DNA from: Vibrio sp. SCSIO 43137
GTDB lineage: Bacteria > Pseudomonadota > Gammaproteobacteria > Enterobacterales > Vibrionaceae
NCBI RefSeq assembly: GCF_028201475.1
Contig: NZ_CP116383.1
Location: forward strand, 1,550,001-1,614,000
Reading direction: 5' to 3'
Length of the DNA: 64,000 bases
Shown here: piece by piece, positions 38,431 to 49,850 of the stretch
How positions within the stretch are numbered: the first letter of the stretch is position 1
Layout: each line of letters opens with the position of its first letter
Translations under genes and position numbers: made by a program
The notes under the pieces: generated by a model
What the model saw: the letters and a program-made list of their open reading frames with translations, nothing else
What the model was told of the DNA's origin: nothing
The model's database searches: none

Positions 38431-41400
38431 ATGACTGCACGAGAGCCTGTAGTACCGGTTCTGCTTGAAAAGGTTTATCAGCTGATTCAAGAAAAAGTTG
38501 AACTTGCACAAAGACCGTTAGTCACCCAACTAGCGCAACATATGTTTAACAACATCGCTCACGATGACCTTTTTCATCGAAACGAATCCGATTTATATGG
38601 CGCGGTGGTCAGTTTGTGGCAACACGTTGTTGAAACGAAACAGAGTGAAATATCCGTTCAGGTTTTTAACCCGACATTAAGCCGTCATGGCTGGCAGTCA
38701 ACTCATACTATTGTTGAGATTGTTGTGCCGGACAGTCCTTTCCTGGTTGATTCAACCAAAATGGCACTAAACCGGCTTGAGCTGAATTGCCATTTTATGC
38801 TGCACGGCCCGACGCGTGTTGAACGAGACAGCAAAAATAAAATCGTCGAACTGAACAGCAGTAAAGGTGGTTATCAGTCTCTGTTCCATATTGAAGTTGA
38901 CCGCCTGAACGAAAAAGCTGAGATGAAAGCGCTGAAAGAAGAACTGATCAGCGTTTTAATTGATACAGGATTAGTGGTTTCTGACTGGAAACCAATGTCA
39001 GCGAAACTTGAGCAGGTCACTAAACAGGTAGAAAAGCAGGCGAAACATATCGGATTTTCAGAGGAACATCTGGAAGAGAGCCTTCAGTTCTTGCGTTGGC
39101 TAGGGGATCATAACTTTACCTTTATGGGCTATAAAGAGTATGACCTTGTTGATATTGACGGGGAAACTGTTCTGCAACCCACTGAAGAACAGGGGCTTGG
39201 ATTATTTGCTGCTGAACGCAGGGTAAGAACAGTAAAACTGTCTGAGTTTGCTGAGTCTGCTCAGGCAGAGGCAACAAAACCTTATCTGCTTATTCTGACA
39301 AAAGGCCATGCCGCTTCCAGAATTCACCGACCGGCTTACACTGACTATATCGGCATTAAGAAATTTGATAAAAACGGCAAGGTAATCGGCGAGCACAGAT
39401 TTACTGGTTTATATACCTCGATCGTTTATAACCAGAGTGTTTCAAGCATTCCTTTAGTTGGTCAGAAAGTTGACCGTATTCTGGCAGCCAGCGGATACCG
39501 CGCAGGTTCTTATGCTTATAAAGCACTGCTAAATATTATGGAAAACTTCCCCCGAGACGAACTGCTGCAGGCAAGAGAAGATGAACTGCTTGAAGTGGGT
39601 ACCGGTGTTGTTCAGATGCAGGACAGGGATCTAGTTCGTCTGTTTGTGCGCAAAGACCCGTTTGGCCGCTTCTTCAGTTGTATGGTGTATGTAACTAAAG
39701 AGAGATACAACACTGAACTAAGAAGACAAACCCAAAGATTGCTGAAGCAGTATTGCCGCTCAGAACAAGACGTGGAGTTTACTACCTATTTCTCCGAAAG
39801 TTCACTGGCCAGAACGCACTATATAGTTCGCGTTGATAACAACAATATTAATATCGATGTTAAAGAGATAGAGCACAACCTAATGGAAGCATCATCTACC
39901 TGGGACGACAGATTAAAGAGCGCGATTATTGCAAGTTTTGGTGAAAGCCGCGGAGTGCCTATCTCCAAAGAGTTTAAACGCGCATTCCCGAGTTCCTATA
40001 AATCTGATGTGATGCCGGGAACCGCTGTTGCCGATATTGAACGTCTGGATGCGCTCAGTGATGATAACAAACTGGGCATGCTGTTTTACCGTCCGCAGGA
40101 AGAGGCGTCAAACTCTAAAGTTGTTCACTTAAAACTTTACCATCGTGATGAACCTATACATCTGTCTGATGTTATGCCAATGCTTGAAAACCTCGGCTTA
40201 AGGGTAGTCGGTGAATCGCCTTACGAGATCCGAAAAGCGAATGGCACTGTTTATTGGATCCTTGATTTCTCAATGCTTCACCGTAGTGAAACCAGAATTG
40301 ATCTTCGCGAAGCAAGGGATCGTTTCCAGCAGGCATTTGCTGCTATCTGGAAGGGAGAGCTGGAAAGTGACGGCTTTAACCGACTTGTTTTAGGCGCAGG
40401 GCTAAACGGCAGAGAAGTGACTATTCTTCGTAGTTATGCCAGATATATGCGTCAGGTCGGGTTCCCGTTTAGTCAGAGCTATATTGAGGATACCCTGAAC
40501 TCCCATACTGAGTTGGCTAAAGGGTTAGTGGCACTATTTAATAAGCGTTTTGATCCTAAGTTTAAAGGCAGCAAAAAAGGTCAGGCTGATCTTATTGCTA
40601 AACTGACAGAGCAACTGGATCATGTAGAAAGTCTTGATGATGATAGGATCATCCGCCGTTATATGGAGATGATTTCTGCCACCCTCAGAACAAACTATTT
40701 CCAGAAAGATCGTCGTGACCAGCCTAAACCTTGGCTGTCTCTTAAACTTCGCCCGTCTGAGATTCCTGAAATTCCTGCTCCGGTTCCTGCATTTGAGATC
40801 TTTGTTTATGCACCGGATATCGAAGGTGTTCACCTGCGTGGCGGCAAAGTTGCCCGTGGTGGTCTACGCTGGTCTGACAGGCAAGAAGATTTCAGGACTG
40901 AAATACTAGGGCTGGTTAAAGCTCAGCAGGTTAAGAATACGGTAATTGTTCCTGTTGGTGCTAAAGGCGGCTTTGTCTGTAAGCGTCAACACCTGATGTC
41001 CGGCCGTGACGAGATCTTTGCAGAAGGGCAACGCTGTTATCAGAGATTTATCCGCGCCTTGCTGGATGTTTCTGACAATATCGTAGAAGGTGAGGTTCTA
41101 CCTCCGCCAAATGTGGTGCGTCACGATGAAGATGATGCCTATCTGGTGGTTGCTGCGGATAAGGGGACAGCTACTTTCTCTGATCTGGCTAACTTTGTCT
41201 CGCAGGAGTACAACTTCTGGCTGGGTGATGCATTTGCATCCGGTGGTTCAAATGGCTACGACCATAAAGCCATGGGTATTACTGCCAAAGGTGGCTGGGA
41301 ATCAGTTAAACGTCACTTCCGTGAAATGGGAATCAACTGCCAGACAACGGATTTTACTGCCGTGGGTATCGGTGATATGGCTGGTGACGTATTCGGTAAT

Positions 41401-43272
41401 GGTATGTTGTTGTCGAAACATATCCGCCTGCAGGCTGCATTTAACCATATGCACATCTTTATTGATCCAAACCCTGATTCAGCGAAAAGCTGGAAAGAGA
41501 GGGATCGTCTGTTTAATCTGCCTCGATCAAGCTGGGAAGATTACAATACAAAACTGATCTCTAAAGGTGGTGGCATTTTCTCAAGAAGATCCAAGTCCAT
41601 TACGCTTACACCTGAAATTCAGAAGATGCTGGGTACCCGTAAAGCTTCTGTGGCGCCAAACGATCTGATAAAAATGATCCTTAAGATGGAAGTTGATCTG
41701 TTATGGAATGGCGGTATTGGTACCTATATTAAAGCGGCAGATGAAACCGATGTCGATGTAGGTGACAGAGCGAACGACGTGCTGCGTATTAACGGCAGTG
41801 AAGTGAAAGCTAAGGTTATCGGCGAAGGTGGTAACCTGGGCGTTACTCAGAAAGGACGTATCGAGTACGCGTTGAAAGGCGGTCGTGTTAATACTGACTT
41901 TGTTGATAATGTTGGCGGCGTTGACTGTTCGGATAATGAGGTAAATATCAAGATATTCCTTAACGGTCTGGTCAGCAATGGCGATATGACCGTTAAGCAG
42001 CGGAATGAGATTCTGGAAAAGATGGAAGATGAAGTCGGTGAGATCGTTCTTGACGATGCATACTGTCAGGCAGAATCTATTTCGGTAAGTGAACTGCTTG
42101 GCGTCTCTCTGGTTAAAGAACAGATTCGCTTTATTCACCATCTGGAAAAAGCCGGTCATCTGGATCGTGCTCTGGAATATATTCCCGATGACGAAACGCT
42201 GTTAGAGCGTGAAAAGCGGGGGCTTGCCTTTACCAGACCTGAGCTGTCCGTTCTGGTTGCTTACGGAAAAATGGTACTGAAAGAAGAACTTGTCTGTGAT
42301 GAGATAGCTTCAGATGACTATCACAAACAACTATTAGTGAAGTACTTCCCGGAAGAGTTACGACGTAACTATATTCACCATGCAGAAAACCATCCGCTGA
42401 AAGCAGAGATTGTCGCAACAACACTGGCTAACCAGATGGTGAACGAAATGGGCTGCAACTTTGTTACCCGTCTGCAGGAGGAGACAGGAGCGAGCGTTGC
42501 CAGCGTTGCGAAAGCTTATAGTGCTGCACGGGATATTTATGATTTTGAGCAGACGTTAAAAGAGATTCGTAAACTGGATAATATTGCCAGCACAACAGCT
42601 CAGTATGAATTGATGTTCTATGTAAGAAGAACACTGCGTCGTTTATCCCGCTGGTTGATCCGAAACAGACCAACACACTCGTCAGTAAGTGATCTGATTA
42701 ATGAGTTTAAACAGGATGTTACTGCCGTTCGATCTGGTTTGGATCAGTTCTTGGTGCCGGAAGAGGTTCAGGAGCATAACGATCTGGCACAATCATGGAT
42801 AGATCAAGGCGTGGGTAAAGATCTGGCCAATCATGTTGCCCGTCTTTCAAGCCTTAACTCTGCACTGGATATCTCATCTGTTGCTAAAGAGAGTGGCAGA
42901 AGTATTCAGGGTGCGGCAGAGCTCTACTTTACCCTTGGCGATCGAATCATGCTGCACTGGTTCCTGAAACAGATCAATGCTCAGGGTGTTGATAATAACT
43001 GGCAGGCACTGGCAAGAGCGGCATTCCGCGAAGATCTTGACTGGCAACAGCGTCAATTGACCGCTCAGGTTCTTGGTTGTGGTTGTGCAACGGATGATTT
43101 CGAACCGGTTAAAGCACTCGACAGCTGGATTGAGACCAATGAAGCGTCATTGCAACGATGGGAGAATATACTTAACGAGTTTAAGGTTGGTACAGTACAC
43201 GAATTTGCTAAGTTCTCCGTGGCGTTAAGGGAGTTGATGTTATTAAATTTGAATTGTTCAACAAATAAGTAA
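38431..43272 (+). CDS. gdhB: Large NAD-specific glutamate dehydrogenase
   Basis: 1613 residues, the 180-kDa GDH class. It has a long N-terminal regulatory region with ACT-like domains, the central catalytic dehydrogenase domain ([14 protein letters not shown]... with the substrate-binding [10 protein letters not shown] lysine), a Rossmann NAD-binding region and a C-terminal helical extension. It interconverts glutamate and 2-oxoglutarate with NAD. I start at the ATG at 38431, which has GGAG upstream; an in-frame GTG 45 bases earlier is less likely. Confidence 0.94.
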   Translation: MTAREPVVPVLLEKVYQLIQEKVELAQRPLVTQLAQHMFNNIAHDDLFHRNESDLYGAVVSLWQHVVETKQSEISVQVFNPTLSRHGWQSTHTIVEIVVPDSPFLVDSTKMALNRLELNCHFMLHGPTRVERDSKNKIVELNSSKGGYQSLFHIEVDRLNEKAEMKALKEELISVLIDTGLVVSDWKPMSAKLEQVTKQVEKQAKHIGFSEEHLEESLQFLRWLGDHNFTFMGYKEYDLVDIDGETVLQPTEEQGLGLFAAERRVRTVKLSEFAESAQAEATKPYLLILTKGHAASRIHRPAYTDYIGIKKFDKNGKVIGEHRFTGLYTSIVYNQSVSSIPLVGQKVDRILAASGYRAGSYAYKALLNIMENFPRDELLQAREDELLEVGTGVVQMQDRDLVRLFVRKDPFGRFFSCMVYVTKERYNTELRRQTQRLLKQYCRSEQDVEFTTYFSESSLARTHYIVRVDNNNINIDVKEIEHNLMEASSTWDDRLKSAIIASFGESRGVPISKEFKRAFPSSYKSDVMPGTAVADIERLDALSDDNKLGMLFYRPQEEASNSKVVHLKLYHRDEPIHLSDVMPMLENLGLRVVGESPYEIRKANGTVYWILDFSMLHRSETRIDLREARDRFQQAFAAIWKGELESDGFNRLVLGAGLNGREVTILRSYARYMRQVGFPFSQSYIEDTLNSHTELAKGLVALFNKRFDPKFKGSKKGQADLIAKLTEQLDHVESLDDDRIIRRYMEMISATLRTNYFQKDRRDQPKPWLSLKLRPSEIPEIPAPVPAFEIFVYAPDIEGVHLRGGKVARGGLRWSDRQEDFRTEILGLVKAQQVKNTVIVPVGAKGGFVCKRQHLMSGRDEIFAEGQRCYQRFIRALLDVSDNIVEGEVLPPPNVVRHDEDDAYLVVAADKGTATFSDLANFVSQEYNFWLGDAFASGGSNGYDHKAMGITAKGGWESVKRHFREMGINCQTTDFTAVGIGDMAGDVFGNGMLLSKHIRLQAAFNHMHIFIDPNPDSAKSWKERDRLFNLPRSSWEDYNTKLISKGGGIFSRRSKSITLTPEIQKMLGTRKASVAPNDLIKMILKMEVDLLWNGGIGTYIKAADETDVDVGDRANDVLRINGSEVKAKVIGEGGNLGVTQKGRIEYALKGGRVNTDFVDNVGGVDCSDNEVNIKIFLNGLVSNGDMTVKQRNEILEKMEDEVGEIVLDDAYCQAESISVSELLGVSLVKEQIRFIHHLEKAGHLDRALEYIPDDETLLEREKRGLAFTRPELSVLVAYGKMVLKEELVCDEIASDDYHKQLLVKYFPEELRRNYIHHAENHPLKAEIVATTLANQMVNEMGCNFVTRLQEETGASVASVAKAYSAARDIYDFEQTLKEIRKLDNIASTTAQYELMFYVRRTLRRLSRWLIRNRPTHSSVSDLINEFKQDVTAVRSGLDQFLVPEEVQEHNDLAQSWIDQGVGKDLANHVARLSSLNSALDISSVAKESGRSIQGAAELYFTLGDRIMLHWFLKQINAQGVDNNWQALARAAFREDLDWQQRQLTAQVLGCGCATDDFEPVKALDSWIETNEASLQRWENILNEFKVGTVHEFAKFSVALRELMLLNLNCSTNK

Positions 43273-43279
43273 ATAATAC

Positions 43280-43299
43280 AGCCCCGTTTACACGGGGCT
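43280..43299 (+). terminator. Terminator of gdhB
   Basis: An 8-bp stem (AGCCCCGT / ACGGGGCT) with a TTAC loop and a T tract, 8 bp after gdhB. Confidence 0.9.
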
Positions 43300-43319
43300 T
43301 TTTTCTATCGGAGGCAAGT

Positions 43320-44330
43320 ATGCTTTACCGTCTGGCCAGGACTGGCTTTTTTCAACTCGATGCCGAAAAGGCACACGATCTAGCAATTCAAAATTTCAAA
43401 CGCGTTCAGGGAACTCCACTTGATCTGGTTTATCGTCAGCAACTGCCGAATAGATCCGTTGAGTGCATGGGGATCACTTTTAAAAACCCGGTCGGATTGG
43501 CGGCGGGTCTGGATAAAAATGGCGAATGTATTGATGCATTTGGTGCCATGGGATTCGGTTTTATTGAAGTCGGCACAGTAACACCACGACCGCAGCCGGG
43601 CAACGATAAACCAAGGTTGTTCCGTCTGGTGGAGTCTGAAGCACTCATTAACAGGATGGGTTTTAACAACCAAGGTGTTGATGCTTTGGTTGAAAACGTT
43701 AAGCGTTCAAACTATGACGGTGTACTCGGAATCAATATCGGAAAAAATAAAGATACACCGATAGAAAACGGCAGTGAAGACTACCTGATCTGTATGGATA
43801 AGGTATATCAGTACGCTGGTTATATTGCGGTAAATATCTCTTCTCCGAATACGCCGGATTTACGAAAACTTCAGTATGGTGAAGCATTAGATAGTTTGCT
43901 TTCTGATTTAAAGACAAAACAGCAAGAGCTTGCAGACAAATACAATCAATATGTTCCTCTGGCATTAAAGATTGCACCAGATCTCAGTGACGAAGAGATA
44001 GTACAGATTTGCGACTCATTGAAACGCTACAAAATTGATGGCGTGATTGCTACAAACACAACTCTTGACCGAAGTATCGTAAAAGGGATGAAGCATGCAG
44101 AAGAAGCGGGTGGTTTGAGTGGTCGTCCGCTTCAGTCGAGAAGTACGGAAGTTGTACGCAAGCTATATCAGGAACTGGCAGACGACATTCCGATTATTGG
44201 TGTAGGCGGTATTGATAGTTATGTATCAGCAAAAGAAAAATTACTGGCTGGTGCAAAACTGGTTCAGGTCTATTCCGGATTCATTTATAAAGGGCCGGGT
44301 TTGGTTCGTGACATCGTAAAGGGACTATAA
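43320..44330 (+). CDS. pyrD: Dihydroorotate dehydrogenase (quinone)
   Basis: 336 residues, class 2 enzyme. It has an N-terminal amphipathic membrane-binding helix, then a TIM barrel with FMN-binding segments ([27 protein letters not shown] containing the catalytic serine, GVGGI near the C-terminus). It oxidises dihydroorotate to orotate in pyrimidine synthesis, passing electrons to ubiquinone. Confidence 0.96.
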   Translation: MLYRLARTGFFQLDAEKAHDLAIQNFKRVQGTPLDLVYRQQLPNRSVECMGITFKNPVGLAAGLDKNGECIDAFGAMGFGFIEVGTVTPRPQPGNDKPRLFRLVESEALINRMGFNNQGVDALVENVKRSNYDGVLGINIGKNKDTPIENGSEDYLICMDKVYQYAGYIAVNISSPNTPDLRKLQYGEALDSLLSDLKTKQQELADKYNQYVPLALKIAPDLSDEEIVQICDSLKRYKIDGVIATNTTLDRSIVKGMKHAEEAGGLSGRPLQSRSTEVVRKLYQELADDIPIIGVGGIDSYVSAKEKLLAGAKLVQVYSGFIYKGPGLVRDIVKGL

Positions 44331-44368
44331 CGACAAAATAGCTCAGAATTTACTGTTAGTAAGAGAGA

Positions 44369-44398
44369 AGAGGGAATGTTGATTTCCTCTTTTTTTTT
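44369..44398 (+). terminator. Terminator of pyrD
   Basis: A 9-bp stem (AGAGGGAAT / ATTTCCTCT with one G-U pair), GTTG loop, then a run of T. Confidence 0.85.
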
Positions 44399-44488
44399 CT
44401 CTATCCGTTTGTAGAATTAATTGGCAGGTTGGCTATAGGTAACTTTCAGGTTACCAAATCTGACATAATAATTTTAAGAGACGGAACG

Positions 44489-45031
44489 ATGCTAAAACCA
44501 AACGATACATGGAAGTGGTTCTTTGAAGAACGTAAAGATACTTTGATGCTGGATCTTGGCAACGATATGCTGTTCAAAGTAAACCTCCCTAAAAAATTAC
44601 TTGTTGATTGTGCGCTACGTAATAACGAGTTCACCGTTGATGATGCGTCTGCATTTCAAACTTTTAAAGAACAAGCAGAACTATTAGAGCTCTCTGTTCC
44701 TCGTCAGGCCGAGTTAGTTTTAAACTGTGTTGCGGCGAAACGGTTTCATAAACCAGTACAGCCAAAGAGCTGGTTCTTCGATCCGAAAGGGGAAGGATAC
44801 CTTCCAAATGAAGGAGATATCGTTCACCTGCACAATAAATATGGCCAAGGCTATTTTATGGTTATTGAAGTTTGCGAAACCGCAAGCTTGTGCTCCTTTA
44901 TTGAACAGGGTGAGTTTGTTCTTGACGGACGTAAATGCTTAACCTTAGGCCAGCCAATCAAAGTTATGCACGATAGAATGGAATGTGCAAACCACCATTT
45001 CTCCGATTTGCCGATAGCACTTGTCGGCTGA
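44489..45031 (+). CDS. zapC: Cell division protein ZapC
   Basis: 180 residues, the length of E. coli ZapC, from the ATG at 44489 (MLKPNDTWKWFFE); the frame is open further upstream but without a supported start. ZapC bundles FtsZ filaments at midcell. Position between pyrD and rlmKL is conserved with E. coli. Confidence 0.92.
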   Translation: MLKPNDTWKWFFEERKDTLMLDLGNDMLFKVNLPKKLLVDCALRNNEFTVDDASAFQTFKEQAELLELSVPRQAELVLNCVAAKRFHKPVQPKSWFFDPKGEGYLPNEGDIVHLHNKYGQGYFMVIEVCETASLCSFIEQGEFVLDGRKCLTLGQPIKVMHDRMECANHHFSDLPIALVG

Positions 45032-45588
45032 TTTATTCGTTCCTTTGTTGTTTTATATAGTCGACCCAGGTGGTCGATTTTTTTTGCCTGTTATAAACAA
45101 GTCTGAAATTCCAAAAGCGTCTGCTTACAGACTCAGAGAGTAGACTTTATTGCTATCAGAAGATAATCCTACCGTTTGTTGTCTCCGTCTTTGTGAGGTG
45201 GTGACAAAATATCGATTATTTTTTTACTTATTTATTTCCGCAATAACCTCACTTTTAGCTTAACAACTCGCCAATTCTTCCCGTTTTAGATAAAAATGTA
45301 GCAAATTTACAGTGTTAATTTGCCATTGGTCTAGACCAAAATTTAAGTGAATAAGTAGTCACTTCGGCTGGAAGCATTTAAAAATGAGTTAGATAAGTTC
45401 GGACGAATTCTAAAGTAAATGCTCACTTCATTTTTTCAAAAAATTAAGATGACTGGCTATAAGGGCGGTTGTCTGTGCCTAATTTCTGCCCAGTTAGCTG
45501 AGTAGTTTGTATTTATACTGCTTTCTTTTCTGCATTTGACGGATTCTCAGGTATAATCAAGCTCATTTTTTTGCTGACAAAGAACACC
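45032..45588. other. zapC / rlmKL intergenic region
   Basis: 557 bp without a gene. It contains the zapC terminator (45061-45085) and, near the right end, TATAAT at 45552-45557, a good -10 box for rlmKL without a clear -35. The middle part is AT-rich with no feature I can name. Confidence 0.5.
45061..45085 (+). terminator. Terminator of zapC
   Basis: A 6-bp stem (TCGACC / GGTCGA) with a CAGGT loop and a run of eight T. Confidence 0.82.
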
Positions 45589-47712
45589 ATGAATCAATAT
45601 TTAGCGATTACCTCAAACGGGCTGGAAAACCTTCTGGTTGAAGAGCTTAAAATGCTCGGAATAAATGAACCGAAACCAGTTCAGGCGGGAGTAAAATTTA
45701 AAGCAACCAATGAACAGATTTATCGTTGTTGTATCTGGAGCAGAATAGCGTCCAGATTTGTAAGGGTTTTATCAGAATTTCGATGTCAGGATGATATGGA
45801 CCTTTATTTGTCAGCTAGCGCAGTTAACTGGTCGTCTCAGTTTAAAGCGGGTAGTAAGCTGGTGGTGGACTTCAATGGTACCAACCGGGAAATCCGCAAT
45901 AGCCAGTATGGCGCGATGAAAGTGAAAGATGCCATTGTCGACAGCTTCAACAAAAAGAATCTTCCAAGACCGGTGATCAGCAAAGATCAACCTGATCTTC
46001 GCGTACATGTAAGGCTGCATAGAGACAAAGCGATTCTTGGTATTGATATGGTTGGTTCCGGCCTTCATCAAAGAGGTTACCGGACTGAATCAGGCAGGGC
46101 GCCTCTAAGAGAAACTTTAGCTGCTGCTATCGTATTGAGATCAGGCTGGAACAAGGAGCTCTCACTGCTAGACCCTATGTGTGGCTCAGGTACGTTACTA
46201 ATTGAAGCGGCATTAATAGCCTGTAATATCGCTCCGGGAGTGAAGCGTAACTACTGGGGATTTGAGTCATTAACGGACTTTGAACCCGAGCTTTGGGCTG
46301 AGATTAAATCAGAAGCAAATGTACAAGCCAGACGTGGTGTCAAAAATAATGACACTAAGTTTTTCGGTTTTGATAACGATAAAAAAGTACTTCGCACAGC
46401 GAAAGAGAACGCAAAGCGCGCGGGTGTTGACCAGTTTATCGAGTTTGAACTTGGAGACGCTTCTGTAATTGAGAAGCCTGAAAGCTTTGAATCGGGTGTT
46501 ATTATCTGTAACCCGCCATATGGTGAGCGACTGGGCACTGAGCCGGGCCTTATCGCCCTATACACAGCTTTTGGCGGACGCTTAAAAGAGCAGTTTGCCG
46601 GCTGTAAAGCCTCTATCTTCTCTAGTTCTGATGAGCTGTTAAGTTGCCTGCGTATGCGGGCAGATAAGCAGTACAAGCTGAACAATGGTTCGTTACAATG
46701 TCACCAAAAGAACTACAGTATTTCTGAAAAAAGGGCTGAAAGCGATGGTCAGGCGGTTAAACAAGAGGCTGAAATCGCTCCGGACTTCTCGAATAGGCTA
46801 AAGAAAAACCTTAAGAAAATAGGAAAGTGGGCCCGTAAAGAGAAACTTGACTGCTACAGGGTCTACGATGCCGATCTGCCGGACTACAACGTCGCTATCG
46901 ATCTCTATTTAGATCAGGTGGTGATTCAGGAGTATGCCGCGCCTAAGAATATCGCAGAAGAGAAAGCCAAACGCCGTTTAACCGATGTTATCCGCGCTAC
47001 GATTCAGGTATTGGGTGTTAATGCCAATGATGTGGTGCTGAAAACACGGGAGAAAAAGAAGGGCAGTTCTCAGTATCAGAAACTGAATCAGGGCTCTGCC
47101 AGCTTCGCTGTACAAGAGTATGGCGTAAAACTGCTGGTTAACTTACACGACTATCTGGATACCGGCCTGTTCCTTGACCACAAACTGACCAGACGCAAGC
47201 TTGCTGAGATGGCACAAGGTAAAGATTTCCTTAACCTGTTTGCTTATACTGGTTCTGCTACCGTTCATGCTGCTTGTGGTGGCGCTAAGTCCACCACAAC
47301 AGTAGATATGTCCAAAACCTACCTTGAATGGGCAAAAGAGAACCTGAAGCTAAATGGCATTGTCGGCAGACAACATAGATTTGAGCAGGCTGACTGTCTT
47401 CAGTGGCTGGAGAGTGAGAAGGGGCAGTATGACCTTATTTTTATTGATCCGCCGACGTTCTCAAACTCAAAAAGAATGGAAAAAACCTTCGATGTTCAGC
47501 GCGATCATCTTGAGCTGATGAAAAACCTTAAGCGTCTGCTGAGAAACGACGGCGTCATTGTGTTCTCTAATAACAAGCGTCACTTTAAAATGGACCTTGA
47601 AGGCCTTAAGTCTCTTGGATTGTCAGCTAATAATATATCCTCACAAACGCTGCCCCTCGATTTTCAGAGAAACAAGCATATTCATAACTGCTGGGTGATT
47701 TCACATGCCTGA
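45589..47712 (+). CDS. rlmL: Bifunctional 23S rRNA methyltransferase RlmKL
   Basis: 707 residues. An N-terminal THUMP domain (about 45-155), the RlmL methyltransferase domain with [15 protein letters not shown] and the NPPYGERLG motif (m2G2445), and the RlmK domain with [17 protein letters not shown] and [10 protein letters not shown] (m7G2069). I start at the ATG at 45589. It overlaps the next gene by 8 bp. Confidence 0.95.
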   Translation: MNQYLAITSNGLENLLVEELKMLGINEPKPVQAGVKFKATNEQIYRCCIWSRIASRFVRVLSEFRCQDDMDLYLSASAVNWSSQFKAGSKLVVDFNGTNREIRNSQYGAMKVKDAIVDSFNKKNLPRPVISKDQPDLRVHVRLHRDKAILGIDMVGSGLHQRGYRTESGRAPLRETLAAAIVLRSGWNKELSLLDPMCGSGTLLIEAALIACNIAPGVKRNYWGFESLTDFEPELWAEIKSEANVQARRGVKNNDTKFFGFDNDKKVLRTAKENAKRAGVDQFIEFELGDASVIEKPESFESGVIICNPPYGERLGTEPGLIALYTAFGGRLKEQFAGCKASIFSSSDELLSCLRMRADKQYKLNNGSLQCHQKNYSISEKRAESDGQAVKQEAEIAPDFSNRLKKNLKKIGKWARKEKLDCYRVYDADLPDYNVAIDLYLDQVVIQEYAAPKNIAEEKAKRRLTDVIRATIQVLGVNANDVVLKTREKKKGSSQYQKLNQGSASFAVQEYGVKLLVNLHDYLDTGLFLDHKLTRRKLAEMAQGKDFLNLFAYTGSATVHAACGGAKSTTTVDMSKTYLEWAKENLKLNGIVGRQHRFEQADCLQWLESEKGQYDLIFIDPPTFSNSKRMEKTFDVQRDHLELMKNLKRLLRNDGVIVFSNNKRHFKMDLEGLKSLGLSANNISSQTLPLDFQRNKHIHNCWVISHA

Positions 47713-47953
47713 TAACAAGGTAATTTTATACAGCACGGATGGCTGCCACTTATGTGAGTTAGCAAGTGAGCAGCTTAATGCATGTGGCGTCAGTTATCAG
47801 CTGGTGGATATAGCATTCGACGACACACTGTTTGAGCGTTACGGGGTCACTATTCCCGTAGTTAAGTTTAACGAATCAGAGCTCAACTGGCCTTTTCAAA
47901 TAGAACAATTACAAATTTGGTTAGAAAATAATGGCATTACTTACCATACATAA
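47705..47953 (+). CDS. Glutaredoxin-like protein (DUF836)
   Basis: 82 residues, thioredoxin-like fold, redox-type Cys14-His-Leu-Cys17 near the N-terminus and the cis-Pro in VTIPVVKF. It overlaps both neighbours (8 bp with rlmKL, 23 bp with uup), so it is translationally coupled in the operon. Its physiological partner is unknown. Confidence 0.88.
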   Translation: MPDNKVILYSTDGCHLCELASEQLNACGVSYQLVDIAFDDTLFERYGVTIPVVKFNESELNWPFQIEQLQIWLENNGITYHT

Positions 47954-49850
47954 CGGACAACTCGCGTTCGGCGATCACCCCTTATTAGATAAATCTGATT
48001 TCGTTTTACAAGAGAACGAAAGGGTGTGTCTTGTCGGGCGTAACGGAGCCGGCAAATCAACCCTGATGAAAGTTCTTGCCGGCGAAGTCATTATGGACGA
48101 CGGCAAGATGCAGGTGACTCAGGATGTTGTTGTATCCCGTCTGGAACAGGACCCACCGCGAGATCAGTCCGGAACCGTTATGGACTATGTGGCCAGTGGC
48201 CTGCAAGAGATAGGTGAGCAGTTAAAGATCTATCAGGATCAATTAGATCTGATAGCGACTGAACCGACAGACGGGAATATTGCCCGTCTGGCAAGAATTC
48301 AGGAGCAGTTGGAGCATTCCGGTGCATGGCGCTTTGAAGATCGTATCAAGAATGTACTTGGTGCCCTGAAACTGGATGGACATACGGAACTTTCATCTTT
48401 GTCTGGTGGCTGGCAGAGAAAAGCGGCTCTTGCTAAGGCGCTGGTGTGCGACCCAGACGTTCTTCTGCTCGATGAACCGACCAACCACCTTGATGTGACC
48501 ACTATTGAGTGGCTGGAGACTTTTCTGAAAGATTTCCGTGGCTCAATTATCTTTATCTCTCACGACCGGGCCTTTATCAAATCTATGGCGACACGTATTG
48601 TCGATCTTGATCGGGGCAAACTGAGCTCTTATCCGGGTAACTACGATCAGTATCTTGTCGATAAAGAAGAAGCTCTGCGGGTAGAAGAGATGCAGAACGC
48701 TGAGTTCGACAAAAAGCTGGCTCAGGAAGAGGTTTGGATACGGCAGGGTATTAAAGCGCGAAGAACACGTAACGAAGGACGGGTAAGGGCGCTGAAACAG
48801 CTTAGACGGGAAAGAAAAGAGCGGATCGAAGTGCAGGGTAAAGCAAACCTGAATATTGATAGCTCAGCCCGCTCCGGCAAAATTGTATTTGAAGCTGAAA
48901 AGGTCAACTTCAGTTATGAAGGAAAACCAATTGTTAACAACTTCAGCTTTAATATTATGCGTGGGGATCGTATTGCTTTAATCGGGCCAAATGGCTGCGG
49001 TAAAAGTACCGTACTTAAATTACTGCTTGACGAGCTAAAGCCGGAGACCGGCAAACTTCGCTGTGGCACTAAGCTTGAAGTGGCCTATTTTGATCAGTAC
49101 CGGGAGAAGTTAGACCCTGAGAAGACGGTAATCGATAACCTTGCCGATGGTAAGCAGGAAGTGATGGTAGGCGGCAGACAGCGTCATGCCCTTAGTTATC
49201 TGCAAGACTTTCTGTTTCCGCCTAAGCGGGCCAGAACTCCGGTAAAAGCCCTTTCTGGTGGTGAAAAAAATAGGCTTCTTCTGGCGAGAATCCTGCTAAA
49301 ACCGAACAATTTATTGGTGCTCGATGAACCAACTAACGATTTAGATATCGAAACTCTGGAACTTTTAGAAGATTTGCTTGCCAACTATGAGGGCACATTA
49401 TTATTGGTCAGCCACGACAGGCAGTTTGTTGATAACACAGTTACCACAAGTTGGATTTTTGAAGGCAATGGCGTAATCGAAGAGTTTGTTGGCGGATATC
49501 ACGATGCACAACAACAGAGAGAGCAAGTACGTCAGTCACGTGCACAACATTTGACCGATAAGCAAAAAGAGGTTGTCGAAAGTCCCAAACCTCAGGTTTC
49601 GAGAAGTAAACCAAACAAACTATCGTATAAACTACAGCGCGAATTAGAGTCGCTACCTCTTAAGCTTGAAGAGCTTGAGAGTGAAATAGAACTTATACAA
49701 CAAGAAGTGAATTCGGCTGAGTTTTTCACAAAACCCGTCGATTACACACAAACAGTTTTAGATAAACTTTCTGCAAAAGAACAAGAGCTTGAAACAGCGT
49801 TTGAACGATGGGAAGAGCTTGAAGCGATGCAACAGGAATTTAGTAGTTAA
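47931..49850 (+). CDS. uup: ABC-F ATPase Uup
   Basis: 639 residues with two ABC domains: Walker A GRNGAGKST (near 36) and GPNGCGKST (near 350), signatures LSGGWQRK and LSGGEKNR, and a C-terminal coiled coil (about 550-635). ABC-F proteins act on the ribosome; Uup also limits transposon excision and binds branched DNA. Ends 1 bp before the next start codon. Confidence 0.94.
   Translation: MALLTIHNGQLAFGDHPLLDKSDFVLQENERVCLVGRNGAGKSTLMKVLAGEVIMDDGKMQVTQDVVVSRLEQDPPRDQSGTVMDYVASGLQEIGEQLKIYQDQLDLIATEPTDGNIARLARIQEQLEHSGAWRFEDRIKNVLGALKLDGHTELSSLSGGWQRKAALAKALVCDPDVLLLDEPTNHLDVTTIEWLETFLKDFRGSIIFISHDRAFIKSMATRIVDLDRGKLSSYPGNYDQYLVDKEEALRVEEMQNAEFDKKLAQEEVWIRQGIKARRTRNEGRVRALKQLRRERKERIEVQGKANLNIDSSARSGKIVFEAEKVNFSYEGKPIVNNFSFNIMRGDRIALIGPNGCGKSTVLKLLLDELKPETGKLRCGTKLEVAYFDQYREKLDPEKTVIDNLADGKQEVMVGGRQRHALSYLQDFLFPPKRARTPVKALSGGEKNRLLLARILLKPNNLLVLDEPTNDLDIETLELLEDLLANYEGTLLLVSHDRQFVDNTVTTSWIFEGNGVIEEFVGGYHDAQQQREQVRQSRAQHLTDKQKEVVESPKPQVSRSKPNKLSYKLQRELESLPLKLEELESEIELIQQEVNSAEFFTKPVDYTQTVLDKLSAKEQELETAFERWEELEAMQQEFSS

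Noticed and set aside
41701..42159. Minus-strand frame of 152 codons inside gdhB
   Set aside because: Antisense shadow without start signals.
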